In this document: piece after piece, positions 36,085 through 49,160 of the stretch
How the letters are laid out: the number at the start of each line of letters is the position of its first letter
Position numbering within the stretch: the first letter of the stretch is position 1
Source of the DNA: Absidia repens
Lineage: Eukaryota > Mucoromycota > Mucoromycetes > Mucorales > Cunninghamellaceae
DNA: 64,000 bases
Direction: 5' to 3'
NCBI GenBank assembly: GCA_002105175.1
Contig: MCGE01000023.1
Location: forward strand, 422,501 to 486,500
Notes under the pieces: model-generated
Databases searched by the model: none
What the model was told of the DNA's origin: nothing
The model's input: the letters and a program-made list of their open reading frames with translations, nothing else
Made by a program: the position numbers and the translations under genes

Positions 36085-36900
36085 AAAATCGCCAACAAAT
36101 CCTCACACAGTGTACACGAAACTATTTCAAATGCCGCCCGCGTGATTTTAATTTCTCATTTTTTTTTTTTTTTTTTTTTTTACCTTCTCTAAAAAAAAAA
36201 AAATTTTTTTTTTACCTTCTCTTTCTTTCCCTTTTATTTTTCTTGTCTCTTCACCATTCGATTTCTTTGAGGTTATGATGGACTTCGATTAGTTTCAGGA
36301 CTAGTTTAGAAGAGGTTTCAGCTCAGGGATCACAAGATGCATGGGGAAACGCTTTCATTTTGGATCTAGGATTTAGAACCACCATTAGTTGGCTATTTGG
36401 AGCCCTCATTAGCTTATTTTAGTGTTAGTTTGTCATAGATTGTATTTACATCTGAATAAAATACGTCTCTTTTTGCTTGCTTCAATGAAAAACGTTCCAA
36501 TAGTCCCGTACATATCCTGTGCAATGGATCTTTGTTTTGCATCATCGCCTCTTTAGATTAATGTTGATTGTTGTTGTCCTTCAATAAAAGATATCCATTT
36601 ATAGTCTTTCTCATGTTATATGCAATATATTAAATTCCTTTTTACAGTTGTTTTTTCAGATGAATGTTGACCATTCATCAAATCTCGCTCTAGTTTCCTT
36701 CATGCTAACAGCAATAAATCCCTTGTTGGAATGAATCCCGTGCTTTGAGTTTACTATCTACCATATTGCTTCTATAAAGTAGGTACTTTTTATTAATGCT
36801 CTTCACCTATTGTATAGTATTCAGCGGCGATAATGTAGTTGTTTTGTGAGTGTCCTACCATACACCTGCTTTCTGACACGCGCACTCTCACTACCTTCGC
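36085..36900 (+). repeat. Dispersed repeat family copy 5
   Basis: 5' block with CCGCCCGCGTGATTTTAATT, T and CT tracts, then TTTGAGGTTATGATGG, GACTAGTTTAGAAGAGGTTT, GGGATCACAAGATGCATGGG, TTTCATTTTGGATCTAGGAT, CATTAGTTGGCTATTTGGAG and TTGTATTTACATCTGAATAA. The T-rich tail carries CCTGTGCAATGGATC and further AATAAA motifs. The first 400 bp align well with copies 1, 6 and 7. The tail is looser and the right boundary is approximate. Confidence 0.7.
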
Positions 36901-37152
36901 AGAGTCCAAAATACTCGCTTTTTTCAAGGGCCGCTCCACCGTGGGTACAGTATTTAATTTTCAATTGAGACAAAGTGCCTCTTTTCTGGACCAAAGAAAT
37001 TGAAAATTATGGCGAAGTTAGTATTTTTTGAGACACCTGTTAAAAATATGGGATGATGCTAGGCGAAGCAGGCTTAATTTTAAGATGCTAATGTGAATAT
37101 CAGGGGGCGGTGGTTAATGTGGTGCAGCCCTTTTTTTTTTGAGGGGGGGAAG

Positions 37153-37183
<31 letters not shown>

Positions 37184-37913
37184 GCGTTGTCATGTATGTA
37201 AATGATTTCAAAATATGTGGTCCAAGTAAAAACACAGAAATGATAGCACCGGAATGAACCCAGTTACAATATAGTTTTAGCTGCAAAAAGTCCCATGAAA
37301 TTTCATGCAATTGTGATGATCGTGGTCATTAGTTTCCATAGTATTGCGATATCATTTTAAATTTCTACTAGATGATCAATCGTGTGCATTTATTAAACTT
37401 GTATCACTAACAACATATATCGAAGGTAAAAGAATCTAAAAGTACTAATTTTCTTCATTTCATTTATTATCATTCTTTCTCGTTTGTCGAATTCTATCTC
37501 AAAGTACTGTACTATACTGTATCGAATGGTATGTTTGCCGCCAACTCTTTTTCAGCGTCCATGCAGTCGCCGGTTATCAGCTTTCATCATAACTAACACT
37601 GTTCAGCGATCATTATAGTCACTCTTTCTACGTCCAATTATCTCAATTTAGGTAATTCTGTTTCTTTTTGCACTGTTTCTATTTCAACCAGTCAAGTACC
37701 AGTTCTCAACTTCCCCGATTCCTTTCCAAAAAAAAAAAAAAAAAAATAAAAAAAAATAAAAAAAAAAATACTTTTTGATTCTTTATTCGATGAGACAATA
37801 ATAAGAATAAAAACTAATAGTAAAAAATATGGCTATGTAATACAATATAAATGTGAGAGAGGGTGTACTTCTTTTTTAATAAAGAAGTATAAAATGAGGG
37901 GGGATGGATACAT
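36901..37913. other. Intergenic DNA upstream of the SHMT 3' end
   Basis: AT-rich with poly-T (about 37160-37183) and poly-A (about 37729-37770) runs. No gene or recognised repeat. Confidence 0.5.
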
Positions 37914-39931
37914 CTAAAATTCTACACTAGGAAGGGGGAATTTGGAAGAGAATTCAGTGATTTCGTTCTTCAAAGCTTCGATATCCTTGTTATCATTGCA
38001 AGCAGTCTTGAAATCCTTGAGGAGTTTGGAGGGAGACGACTTTTGTACATCCACAGCGATGGCAACGGCACGATCGATATAGTTGGCCACCTTGACAAAA
38101 TCTTCTTCTTTGAATCCACGGCTGGTCATAGCAGGAGTACCAATACGGAGACCGTTAGGACGGAGAGCAGAGGTATCGCCGGGGACAGTGTTCTTATTGG
38201 CAGCAATGTTCACCAGTTCCAATACACGTTCCACACGAGCACCGTCAACGCCCTTAGGCTTCAAATTGACCAACAGTAAATGATTATCGGTACCACCAGA
38301 GACCAATTCATAGTTGAGTTTCACAAATGCATCGGCAAAAGCTTTGTTGTTTTTCAAAACCTGGCTTTGGTATTCCTTGAAAAGAGGAGATTGAGCTTGC
38401 TTCAAGGCAACAGCTAAAGCACCAATGGTATGATTGTGGGGTCCACCTTGATGACCAGGGAACACAGATTGGTTGATGGGGTTTTCGAGATCATAATGGG
38501 TTTCTATAATAGCATTTAGGTACAGTCGTTAATACTTGTTGTTGTCCCGAAACCAACCAACCCTTTTCTTTTTTTGACGTGGCTGAATTACCTTTTCCCT
38601 TCTTGTCAACGCTACGGAGACCCTTACGATAGAAGATCATGGCACCGCGAGGGCCGCGGAGAGATTTGTGTGTAGTAGTGGTAACAATATCGGCATGTTC
38701 CCAAGGTCCGGGCAATACATCAGCAGCGATTAAACCTAGTGAATGAATTGAAAGAAAAGGAAAATCAGTATATAATCCTTTAAATTTTTTTTTATTTTTT
38801 TTTTCACAATTTCCTACCTGAAATATGGGCAATGTCAGCCATCAGGTATGCACCAACCTTGTCAGCAATCTAAAAGAATGACGGTGTTTAGATGGATTTA
38901 TCTTGCGGAAACTCTGTCTTTTGTAAATATATATACCTTCTTCATTCTGGCGTAATCAATGTTACGAGCATAGGCACTTGCACCAGCAATGATCACCTTG
39001 GGTCGGAAGAGAAGGGCGTTTTTTTCCAATTCATCGTAGTCAATACGGCCAGTCTTTTCATCCAAGCGGTAGGGCAAGGTTTCATAGTAAGAGGAGACAT
39101 ATGATATTTTTTTGTTGGGAAGCTGGTATCCATGAGATAAGTGACCACCATGAGGTAAATCAAGGCCCATCAATCGATCATGAGGTTTCATGATAGCACC
39201 ATAAACATACAAATTGGCAGGAGCACCTATTATAAGCGTGATCAATTTCAAACAGCTCTATTTCATAGGCACCTCCAGTCCTCTTTATAGTCGCATATCT
39301 TACCTGACAATGGTTGGACGTTGACACCCCATTTATCATTTTCGAGACCAAAGACTTCCAAAGCTCTGTTCTGACAGAGTTGTTCAGACATATCAATAAA
39401 CTCATTACCACCATAATAACGAGCACCGACGTAACCTTCAGAGTACTTGTTTTGCATCACACTGCCAAGAGCATCCATCACGGCCTTGGAAGTAAAGTTC
39501 TAAGGTAAATCCACTCGAGTTAATATCATATCACTCAAAAGTTGTTTCTTGTGTCCTATAACTTACTTCAGACGGGATCAAAACTACACTGTCGCGTTGG
39601 CGTTTCTTTTCATTTTCAATGATATCATACATTTCAGGATCGCCCTTTTTCAGATCTTCATTCAAAAACTAGTAATAGAAAAACAAAATTGATATATTTT
39701 CTATAAAATACACATTCATATATAACTTACTTCCTTTTGACCAGCAGGGAAGGCATATTGACGCTAGTAAATATAAAAGGTAAACAATAAGTGTTTGCAT
39801 AGTGATAGAAATATAAGCATGACCATGACGAAATCGTTCCTTTTGTTACTTACAATGGCATTGGCAGCAAGGGGACGAGCAACACGTACAGATGTAGGAC
39901 GAGCAGCAGTGGCAAGAAGAGTACGAAGCAT
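37914..39931 (-). CDS. SHM1: Serine hydroxymethyltransferase, mitochondrial
   Basis: PLP enzyme converting serine plus tetrahydrofolate to glycine plus methylene-tetrahydrofolate. Several exons joined by consensus splice sites give roughly 500 residues. The N-terminus [20 protein letters not shown] is basic and hydroxylated with no acidic residue, a classical mitochondrial presequence. Family blocks follow: [16 protein letters not shown], the segment [20 protein letters not shown], the segment [46 protein letters not shown], and the PLP-lysine motif [18 protein letters not shown]. The C-terminal exon starts in [19 protein letters not shown] and ends LPSVEF. The presequence argues against the cytosolic SHM2 form. 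It is followed on the same strand by uL15m, in a small mitochondrial cluster. Confidence 0.95.
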
Positions 39932-40312
39932 GGCTATATCGAATAAATATATAAAAAAGAAAGAAAAGAAGGAAAGAAGAAAAAAAGTGGGGAAGCATCT
40001 TATTTTATGTAGATTCTGACTTTCAACATTTCTAACCAGTGAAAAACGATCACCGTGTCAAATTTCACCGGGTTAAAAAAAAAAAAAAAAAAACTATTTC
40101 TTTATGGTACATATTATGGCATGTACAACCAACCAGAATCAAGCATCTAAAATGTCTTATTATCTTACTTTCAAAGAAGATTTTAAAAGGCATGGAAGTA
40201 AAAGGGAGACTTTTTTTTTATTGAGATATGTGGATTGGATAAAAATGATATAATACAATAGCAAAAAAAAAAAAAAAAAAGCGGCGTGATTGTGGAATAA
40301 GGGAGAGCGATT
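39932..40312. other. SHMT upstream region / uL15m 3' flank
   Basis: Contains two poly-A runs (about 40077-40093 and 40263-40280). No gene or specific motif recognised. Confidence 0.4.
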
Positions 40313-41333
40313 CTATTCTAAAGAGGTAGGTTCTTGTTCAGCAAGGTAACCACGGTTCTTGACATCAGAGTAATATTCTATATTTAAATAAGAAAGAAAG
40401 AGAGGGAATGAGTATCGTATTGGAATCATTTCCATTGCGAAGTGTTTTATAGGACTTACTGATATCTTCCTTTCGTAACGGAGCAGCAAACTTGGGGATT
40501 TTTATAAACTTTTCAGGGTGGACAGTAGCACGCAGAGCCAGAGCATTGAAGTATCGAGTGGTGATATTTCCTCCAGCCTTTTCAATAGCTTCAATGGCTT
40601 TTTGGGAGGCACGAGAGACTTCAATTGTGATCGGAGTTGTGAATGTATCGGCACCCTGTTTTGTAAAAGAATTATAAAATAAGCATCTGTGCTAGTGTTT
40701 GTGTGTTATATCTATGTATATGGCTTACCACGCTCAAGAGTTTGACACCATCTTCAATTTTATGAATACAGCGACTGTCCAACAAGTGCTTCATAGTAAT
40801 AGGTTGAGAAGCATCGATACGGCCAGTGTTGATCCAGTGTTGAAGACGATCCAAGTTGAGTTCTTGATATTCCTTTCCATGGCTATTGTTTGATATTGAA
40901 GAAATAGAATATAGTCATTGGTACATGGTGTTGTTTTCAATGTAAATACTACTTACAAATTGTAGAAACCACGCTTAGGCAATCGTTTGACTAGAGGGAT
41001 TTGACCTCCTTCAAACCAAGGCACAGGTTGACCATTTCCAGATCGTGCTTTTTGCCCCTTGTGACCACGACCCGACGTTTTGCCTTTACCATATCCTGGA
41101 CCACGACCTACACGAGTACGCTAGAAAAAAGGAGATAGGGAAAGAGAAGGTTAGCAACCATAAGCTGTTACTGTATTCACGAAAGGTAGCCTAATTTTCT
41201 TGCTTACTTCGGAGACGGCACCAGCGTTGTCAGCCAGATTACCAAGACCAATATTTGATTTGGGTGGTTGTATTCGATGAGATGCAAAAGTACGAATGGT
41301 ATTATATTGTGCTGCAAGTGTTGATCGGAACAT
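40313..41333 (-). CDS. MRPL10: Mitochondrial large-subunit ribosomal protein uL15m
   Basis: Component of the mitochondrial large ribosomal subunit. Five exons joined in phase. The N-terminus [20 protein letters not shown] is a basic mitochondrial presequence. Then come [10 protein letters not shown] and the uL15 signature [20 protein letters not shown] with [15 protein letters not shown]. Exon 3 carries the [17 protein letters not shown] segment and exon 4 has [23 protein letters not shown], the C-terminal uL15 core. It ends in a short tail EPTSLE. The presequence and eukaryotic introns exclude a plastid or bacterial origin. It is divergent from the mitochondrial isoleucyl-tRNA synthetase gene, 591 bp apart, so they may share a promoter. 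Confidence 0.92.
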
Positions 41334-41924
41334 GACAGTTGCTTGTTATGATAAAAAAGGGAAGAAAAAGAAAACGAAAAAAAAAAACAAAAAAGGCCAG
41401 ACGTATTCAAAGACCGCTTCAGTCACGTTGATTGATGTCTACAGTAAAAACTGCGTCCAAGCACAGAAAGTGGTATTCATGTTGTGAGTATCATAGGATT
41501 CTATTGAAACCTTTTGATATGAAACATTTACTTTTTTAAGATATATAATACACGCATGTCATTGTATAAAAACTATGAAACGTATGCTTAAAATCAATGT
41601 ATAATAAATATTACTATCGGTAAAAGGTCTAGGTTCACTAGGAAGACTCGCCTGTAATTGAAGAGTCAGTTATACCATAACTTTAATACATTACTGTACA
41701 GTACTGATGAGTACAAAGATCACGAGTTATTGGTACTGCAAAGTAAGGCTGAACATTAATTACATATGCTTAAAATCTTAAATAACGCATGGTAGGAAAC
41801 CCTGGGCGAAAATTCCACATTGAAATCCCGCTCAGCCTCTTTTTTTTTTTTTTCTTCTTTGGTTATCGTCTCCCCTTTTTTTATCCATCTCTCTTTTGAT
41901 AAATATAGCCTTTTGAGTCATATC
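41334..41924. promoter_or_regulatory. Divergent promoter region of uL15m and mitochondrial IleRS
   Basis: 591 bp between two start codons pointing apart. Pyrimidine tract just before the IleRS ATG (about 41836-41900). No specific factor site recognised. Shared regulation is an inference from product similarity (both mitochondrial translation). Confidence 0.45.
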
Positions 41925-44900
41925 ATGTCATACCAGTGGACTCGACCACTGGTTGGTGACTCATTATTTAAACATTTACTTCAACAACGAAATCAGCAGA
42001 CCTCCAAATTATCTTCTCTCTCTCTTTCGCCTCTCCGATCAACTCGTATAAAACAACGCATGTATCAAGCAATGGAATACGCGACCTCCAACACCTCCAA
42101 GTCACTGCAATCAGCACCAACTATGAAAGCCAACAAGAAAAATCCTTATTCTGACACGATTTTACTTCCCAAGACGGATTTTTCACTCAGAGCTGATGCT
42201 GTTAATCGTGAACACTTATTCCGAGATCGGTGTACAAAGGATCTTTATCCTTGGCAGGTATGAAAACACAAACACAAGTCCCCCCCCCTAACCGCCTAGT
42301 TGACTCATATCTGCTTGCTTCTTTTATTTTTTTTAAACAGCTGGAAAACAATCCTAAGGACCTCTTTGTTCTTCATGATGGACCTCCTTACGCCAATGGT
42401 AGCGTTCACTCAGGCAAGCTTTATTTCTAATTTAGTATACTTGTGGATCGGGCAAATAAAAAGGAACTTTTTACTCACGTTTGGTATTATTGTCCTTAGG
42501 TCACGCTATGAATAAGATATTGAAGGACATGATCAACCGGTACCAAGTCTTACGAGGTCGAAAAGTGTGGTAAGTTGCGTCAGGTACTGGAACAGAGAAA
42601 AGATCTAATACTTTATTTATGTCTAAGGTATCGTCCTGGTTGGGACTGTCATGGTTTACCTATTGAAATGAAGGCTCTAGAGCAGCTTCGAGTAAGGGCA
42701 ATCTAGATATATAAATAAACATATATATATCAAAAATATCATAACCTTTGCTATCTTCTCCTTTTCATAGAAAAAAAACCTCCATGATTCTTTATCGCCT
42801 ATGGAAATCCGGGACTTGGCCAGGAAGAAAGCACTCAAGGAAATCGATATACAACGCACCGCGTTCAAAAGTTGGGGGGTTATGGGCGACTGGAACAACC
42901 CGTATCGAACGTTAGGTATAATTGAAATAGGCCCCCAAAAGATATGATACAAAGTACTTACTAACACCATGTGAATTATTTATTCTTTTTATTTAGACAA
43001 GGACTACGAATTGCGGCAGCTTGATGTATTTCATGAAATGGTGAAAAGAGGTATGTCCTTTATAAAAGAAGAATTCAAGTGATGATTATCTCAACCAAAC
43101 GATTTGCATTTATTATAGGTTATATCTATCGTCAGTTGAAGCCTGTTTATTGGTCACCTTCATCAAAGTAAGTTTAATGATTAGAGTTGAAATATCTTAT
43201 TCATGGACACCACTTTTGAATGGTATTAGATCTGCATTGGCTGAATCGGAATTGGAGTATAACGAAGCACATAAATCAAGATCTCTCCATGTGCGATTTC
43301 AATTGGCGACCTTTGGTAAGAACATGCTTTTTATTTTATTTTATTGTTTTATCTGACCTATTTGCATTTTCAGGTACTTCACTTCAAGAAAAATGGAAAA
43401 AACATATCAACAATACATATGCTGTTATCTGGACAACTACTCCTTGGACACTACCCTCGAATAAGGTAATTTTTCTCCGTTTAAGGCTTACCCTTGATAC
43501 AAAAATAGAACAATTAATTTTCACTTTGGTTATATAGGCTGTATCTGTGCATCCGAAATTGGAATACTCATTGGTTCGCCTGGCGGATGATTTTTCCAGC
43601 AACGGTGATCAAGCCAAGCTGTACATTATTGCAAGCGATCGTGTGAATGCATTTGAAACTGAATTGGGACAAGCTGCTCAAGTGGTAGATACTGCATCTG
43701 GATCATCTCTCATTGGATCTTCCTATAAACATCCATTGTGGAAAGGCAGCAATATGCCATTTATTGAAGGACATCATGTTACTGCTGACTCTGGCACTGG
43801 TCTTGTCCATACAGCTCCTGGTCATGGTATGGAAGATTATGATGCATGCTCTAAATATGGAATTGCCCCATTTAGTCCAGGTAGAAACAAACCTTTCGAT
43901 ACACAAAAACTGCCAGCAACATGACTGATTTTTTTTTCTTATTTTTAGTTGGTGATGATGGCCTGTATACAAATGAAGTCGCAAGCTTAGGGTTGGAAGG
44001 CAAATCGGCATTTGAAGATGGTACAACGGCGGTAATCGAACTACTGAGAAATGAATCATCGATCATGTTGGAACAAGATTATATTCACAAGTACCCTTAT
44101 GACTGGCGGACAAAGCAACCTGTAATGCTACGGTAAGCCAAATCAACAAAATAGAATCTTGCTATTGTTTTTACTCATTATTTGTTTATATTTAGTGCCA
44201 CTGCTCAATGGTTTGCCAATGTGGAACAACTCCAAATCAAAGCTGTTGAGGCATTAAAAAATACTCGCATGGTACCTGATGTTTGTAAGTTAAATTATTG
44301 TATACTCATCATGTCGCCATTGTTTAACCATTTTATCATTATTTGTTAGCTCACCGACGCTTAGAACAGTTCACTCTCTCAAGAAAGGAATGGTGTATAT
44401 CAAGACAAAGGTCATGGGGTGTACCTATCCCTGCCCTATATGACACAAATACTGGAGAAGCACTACTTACTGAAGAATCGGTACAGCATATTATTGACGT
44501 TTTTGACAAATCTGGATCAACTGATATCTGGTGGGAAGCCTCTGATGATTCGATTTTTGTTGCTCCAAAATACAGAGACAATGGTAAAACGTATACCCGT
44601 GGATATGATACTATGGATGTTTGGTTTGATAGTGGCACCTCATGGACAATGCTCAAAGATCTACCCGGAAGGTAAATGGGCGGCGGCAGGAAGTAAATAA
44701 TCATTCATCTATATACAGATCGTAATCTTTTTATTGTTATTACCACTTTTTGATATAGATCCACCACTGCTGACTCACCTTTGGCTGATATTTACTTGGA
44801 AGGAAGCGACCAACACCGTGGATGGTTCCAGTCCTCTTTACTCACGTCAAGTAAGCATCAAGTAGACAAAAAAAACCCCCCCCCTGGTATCTGCTCATGT

Positions 44901-46541
44901 TGTAAACTAATTCTCAATCCATCTTTTTATTTTGATAGTTGCACTGACAGGAAAAGCCCCATATGGTACATTGATCACACATGGGTTTGCTTTGGATGAA
45001 CAGGGTCGCAAAATGTCAAAGAGCATTGGAAATACTTTGGAGCCCATATTAATTACTAATGGCGGAAAAGACAAAAAGAAATACCCAGCCTATGGAAGTG
45101 ACGTCCTACGTATGTGGGTTGCTAATTGTGAATATACAAGGGATGTCAACATTGGTCCGAATGTTATAGGTAGGAAATCAAAACAATGTATTAAAAATAG
45201 ATATATGATTGCGTTTTACTAAATATTTCCTTCTTGGGTGCTGTATCTAGCGCAAATGTCTGAAATCATGCGCAAGGTCCGTACTACTGCAAGATTTATG
45301 CTGGGCAACCTTCAGGACTTTACATACAAGGATAGTGTCCGCTACAATGACCTGAAAGAGGTAAGAAAAAAAAAATAGGTTAACATGCCCTTCTGGAATA
45401 GCTGAGCTGATTATATTTGTTTTGCGTTGTCTTTTACATAGATTGACAAATACATGCTCCATGAACTTCATCAGTTTGACCAAAATGTGAAAAGCGCCTT
45501 TGATGAATTTTCCTTTAACCGAGGTAAGCGCTAATTGCAACGGATATTATCTGATCATCGTATTCTTACTTGTTTTTTTCGGGGGGATACCGGTGATTAA
45601 TCAATAGCCATGCAACATGTGCAAAACTTTACCACCAATCAACTCTCAGCATTTTATTTCGATGTGATCAAGGATCGTGTATATAATGAAAAGCAGGATG
45701 CAACTTCTAGGCGAATGGCTCAAACGGTTTTGTACGAAATTATCAACATTTACACGACAGCATTGGCGCCCATCGTATGTCATACAGCAGAAGAAATTTA
45801 TGAACACTATCGATCAAAAACCCCTCACCCGGAAACATCCATCTTCAAGCTTGACAATTGGCATGAACAACGGTCAATCAACTCTGAATGGAACAATCCC
45901 GATTTAGTTGATAAATGGACAATACTCAAGAATCTCAAAACCGAAGTGAATCAAGTGCTGGAACAAGCCCGACAAGAAAAGTAAGCGGGCATTTTATTTT
46001 TATGTTGCGTTATGAATAGTATGGTCTAACATTATTGTATTTATTTTATTTTTAACTAGGGCTGTACGATCATCTCAAGAAGCGGAAATCATTGTCAGCA
46101 TTGATAGCAAAACGCCCGTTGGTCAAATCATACATTCTATGGATGGTAAGTTAATCGTTTAAATTTATACTTATACAATTAGCTCGAACGTTGACTCTTG
46201 TCTTTATATGTGCCTACGATAGATTCTGAATTGGCCTCCTTGTTCCTGACATCACGTGTACAAGTGAAAGAAGGCGACGACGAAGTGCAGGCGGAATCAG
46301 TTGGATATCACCGACAAACGCAACTAGAATCAAGTAAGACCTTTTTTCCTTCATCTTAATCTTGCATATATTATCCCTTGACCACTCACAATGAGTTTTT
46401 TTATTACCAAAACCAGTTGATTGCTCCATCAAGGCTAAGAAATCATCTTATCACAAATGCCCTCGTTGCTGGAATTATCATGCAGCCGAAATAGATTGCC
46501 TTTGTACACGATGTGAAAATGTAGTATCCAAAACGGTGTAG
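41925..46541 (+). CDS. ISM1: Isoleucyl-tRNA synthetase, mitochondrial
   Basis: Class I synthetase charging mitochondrial tRNA-Ile. Twenty-one exons join in phase without a break. The start at 41925 ([18 protein letters not shown]) begins a Ser/Arg/Gln-rich leader suited to mitochondrial import. The upstream in-frame codons are a T-rich leader. Motifs: [20 protein letters not shown] (HIGH-type HSGH), [24 protein letters not shown] and the editing-domain segment [17 protein letters not shown]. These are followed by [41 protein letters not shown] (KMSKS loop), and a C-terminal zinc-binding CPRCWNYH...[10 protein letters not shown]. The bacterial-type C-terminal zinc finger marks the mitochondrial rather than the cytosolic enzyme. 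Intron 2 splits the HIGH motif and appears to use a GC donor (42414-42499). Confidence 0.95.
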
Positions 46542-46784
46542 TATAGATTAGAAAGGAAAATGAATTGTAGTTATAGTTATTAGCATTCAGAAATTTGAAA
46601 AATAAAATATGATTTAAATGGTGATGGATTTTGATTTGTGATATTTTTGATATTTTTGCTCACATGCTTTGTGACACACATCCTCCCCCTTTTTCTCGAA
46701 TACAAATACCAGGAACTGGGCGGGATCTTTTTTCTTTTCTTTTTTTTTTTTTTTTTAATTCTGTATATACAAATATTATATAGC

Positions 46785-48160
46785 ATGACTACTACAGGCG
46801 CATCTTTTTTTGATACCTTCAACACTGAAAAAGAATCTCTGTCTCCCTTTTCACCACAGGTGTCAACAGAATCCAACGACTCATCAACATCATCCATTCA
46901 ATACAAAAACAATACTCAGCAACACCACCTGGATCAAACTCTACCTGATACTCCCGCACCAATTGGGTCCTCCAATTATACGAAAATGACTCGGCTCTCT
47001 GTTTATGAAGGTACGTTTTTTACATCTATATTTATATCTATATATATTCCTTGCCCCCAAGAAGAAGCATAGTAGTAGAAACGGGAGAGGTTAGATGAGA
47101 AAGGTATGAAAGACGTATTCATCCTTCATCCTTTTTCAACTTTATGCAAATAAGACGGAACCTGAACTCATTATTCTTGTTTACTATATTATCTTAGATT
47201 ATTTACCGGAATGGCAAATGCTTAGCGAATCCTACAAAAGTCAAAAGCAAGGTAAGTGTATCTTTCACATCACTAAAACAATGGCAAACTATTATTCAAG
47301 GGTGAACATCATTTTGCGTTCTAGATTTGTACCAGCGTATCAAGAATCAGCTGGATGATTTGCAAGCACTAGAAGATCGATTTGACAAATTAAGTGCGGA
47401 TTTCCATCGTAAGGTGGAGAATGCTTATACTCAATTAGCAGATGGTTTGGCGGAATGGCAAGAAAATTTGGACCTCGAGAAGTCTTCTTTGGATCGAGAA
47501 AAAGAGATGATGCAACGTAAGGGGATCAATGTGTGCTTGCTGTATGAGAGGCTGGCGGATTATCTTACACTAATGCGTATATTACAATAGATATCAGGAA
47601 AACTCAAGATGAAAAGGTAAGTGGGTGTTTTGTATTGCAATGAATGATGGTGCCTTTATATAGTCGTGACACCTCTCTTTTTATTTATTTAGGTGAAACT
47701 CAATGTCGGTGGACAGCTCTTCCAGACTTCGCTTTCAACTCTCCGACGAGACCCAAACTCAACGTTAGCAGCTATGTTCGATGGTCATCAATGCATTAAA
47801 CCCGACGAAACAGATGGATCTTACTTTATCGATCGAGACGGTACCTACTTTAGACTGGTATTGAACTATCTTCGTGACCTCAAGGTACCTTCAAGTATAC
47901 GTGACGATCCGAAAATGTAAGTCCTACTGCCTCCTCCTACCTTTCTGATTCATTATTGTACTCATCAATTTCTATACGCATATATCAGAATGGATGAATT
48001 GATGCAAGAAGCGCGACATTATCAAATAAAAGGTAAGTCAAAAAAAATAAAAAGAATTCGGTACTAAATTATGACATTCTTATCATTCATTTCTTATTTT
48101 TTCAATCAAGGTCTTCTGAAATTAGGATTGACTGAGGACACCTCAAGGCTATTCCTTTAA
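46785..48160 (+). CDS. BTB/T1 (KCTD-like) domain protein with coiled coil
   Basis: Likely oligomeric adaptor, possibly for a Cullin-3 ubiquitin ligase as with many KCTD proteins; partner unknown. Multiple small exons join in phase. Residues 1-75 are Ser/Thr/Gln-rich and disordered. A coiled-coil-prone segment follows: QRIKNQLDDLQALEDRFDKL, then WQENLDLEKSSLDREKEMMQ. The T1 BTB domain begins VKLNVGGQLFQTSLSTLRRD and includes STLAAMFDG, GSYFIDRDGTYFRLVLNYLRD and EARHYQIKGLLKLGL. It ends SRLFL at the stop. AATAAA near 48287. The final intron-exon junctions are short but consensus. Confidence 0.87.
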
Positions 48161-48429
48161 TTTTGTTATATTCATTTTTATTGTTACTTTTATTGTTATG
48201 ATGTGTAGTTTTTTAGCTTCTAGCTTATTACCCCCCTCCCTATGATATATGTATGATACCTTACCTTACTTTCCAAGTCCTATTCAAATAAAAATATAGA
48301 TATGTACATTATACTTTTGCATATACGTTGTTGTTGTTTTTAGTTTATCATTATCCAAACTTTTTATGCTTTAACCAGTAAACAACTCCCATTCTTCTAT
48401 TCCTTTTCTAAGACATATTTTCTTCTGGT
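48161..48429. other. 3' flank of the BTB gene
   Basis: AT-rich with AATAAA near 48287; no gene seen. Confidence 0.4.
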
Positions 48430-49160
48430 TTTTTTTTTTTTTTGTTTTTTTGTGGAAGCACTTTTGCTGCTTTTGGTAGAATTTTACTATAGGTATTCAC
48501 ACAGGATTCCTTTTTTTGCCCTTGGAGACTGAAAACCCCAATTTTAAATTCCGCGTACATGATTTTTATTTTCGCCAGTTTTTTTTTTTGTTCCTCCACC
48601 ATTCAACTTCGTTGAGGTTATGGTGATCTTAGAATAGTTTCAGAACTAGTTCAGAAGGGTTTTCTTCTCAGGGATTACAAGACGCATGGGGAACTCCATT
48701 CATTTTGGATTCTGGATTTAGGACTATCATTAGTTAGAGTTTTGGAGCCTCATTTGCTTATTTTAGTATGAGTTTGTCCATAGTTTGCATCTATATTTGA
48801 ATAAAACATGTCTCTTTGTATTTGCTTCAATTAAAAATGCTTCAATAGTCTTTATTATGTCTTGTACAATAGATTCTTTTTGTTACTGTCACTCACCCCC
48901 TCTTTATTAGTGTTAACTGTTGTCGTCTCATAGCATATGCCTCTTTAGTCTTTCTCATCCATTGCATTTTGTATTAGCTCCTACTTTATACAAATACGCT
49001 TCAACACAATATGACTTTCTAAGAACCATGCTTTAACCCATCTTGTAGCAAACAATGAAGATATTGTAATATATTGCGAGTACACCAAATATTAGCCTGC
49101 TGGTTCAACCGCCACTCTGTGCCCCAGTTTCTGGTTGGCAGTTTTAGTTAGAATCATATA
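48430..49160 (+). repeat. Dispersed repeat family copy 6
   Basis: Carries the 5' block TAAATTCCGCGTACATGATT, T tracts, TTGAGGTTATGGTGATCTTA, AACTAGTTCAGAAGGGTTTT, AGGGATTACAAGACGCATGG, CATTTTGGATTCTGGATTTA, TTTGCATCTATATTTGAATA, CTTGTACAATAGATTCTTTT and, at the right end, CCAGTTTCTGGTTGGCAGTT. Together with copy 7 it defines the longest form of the unit. It sits between convergent genes. Confidence 0.75.
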
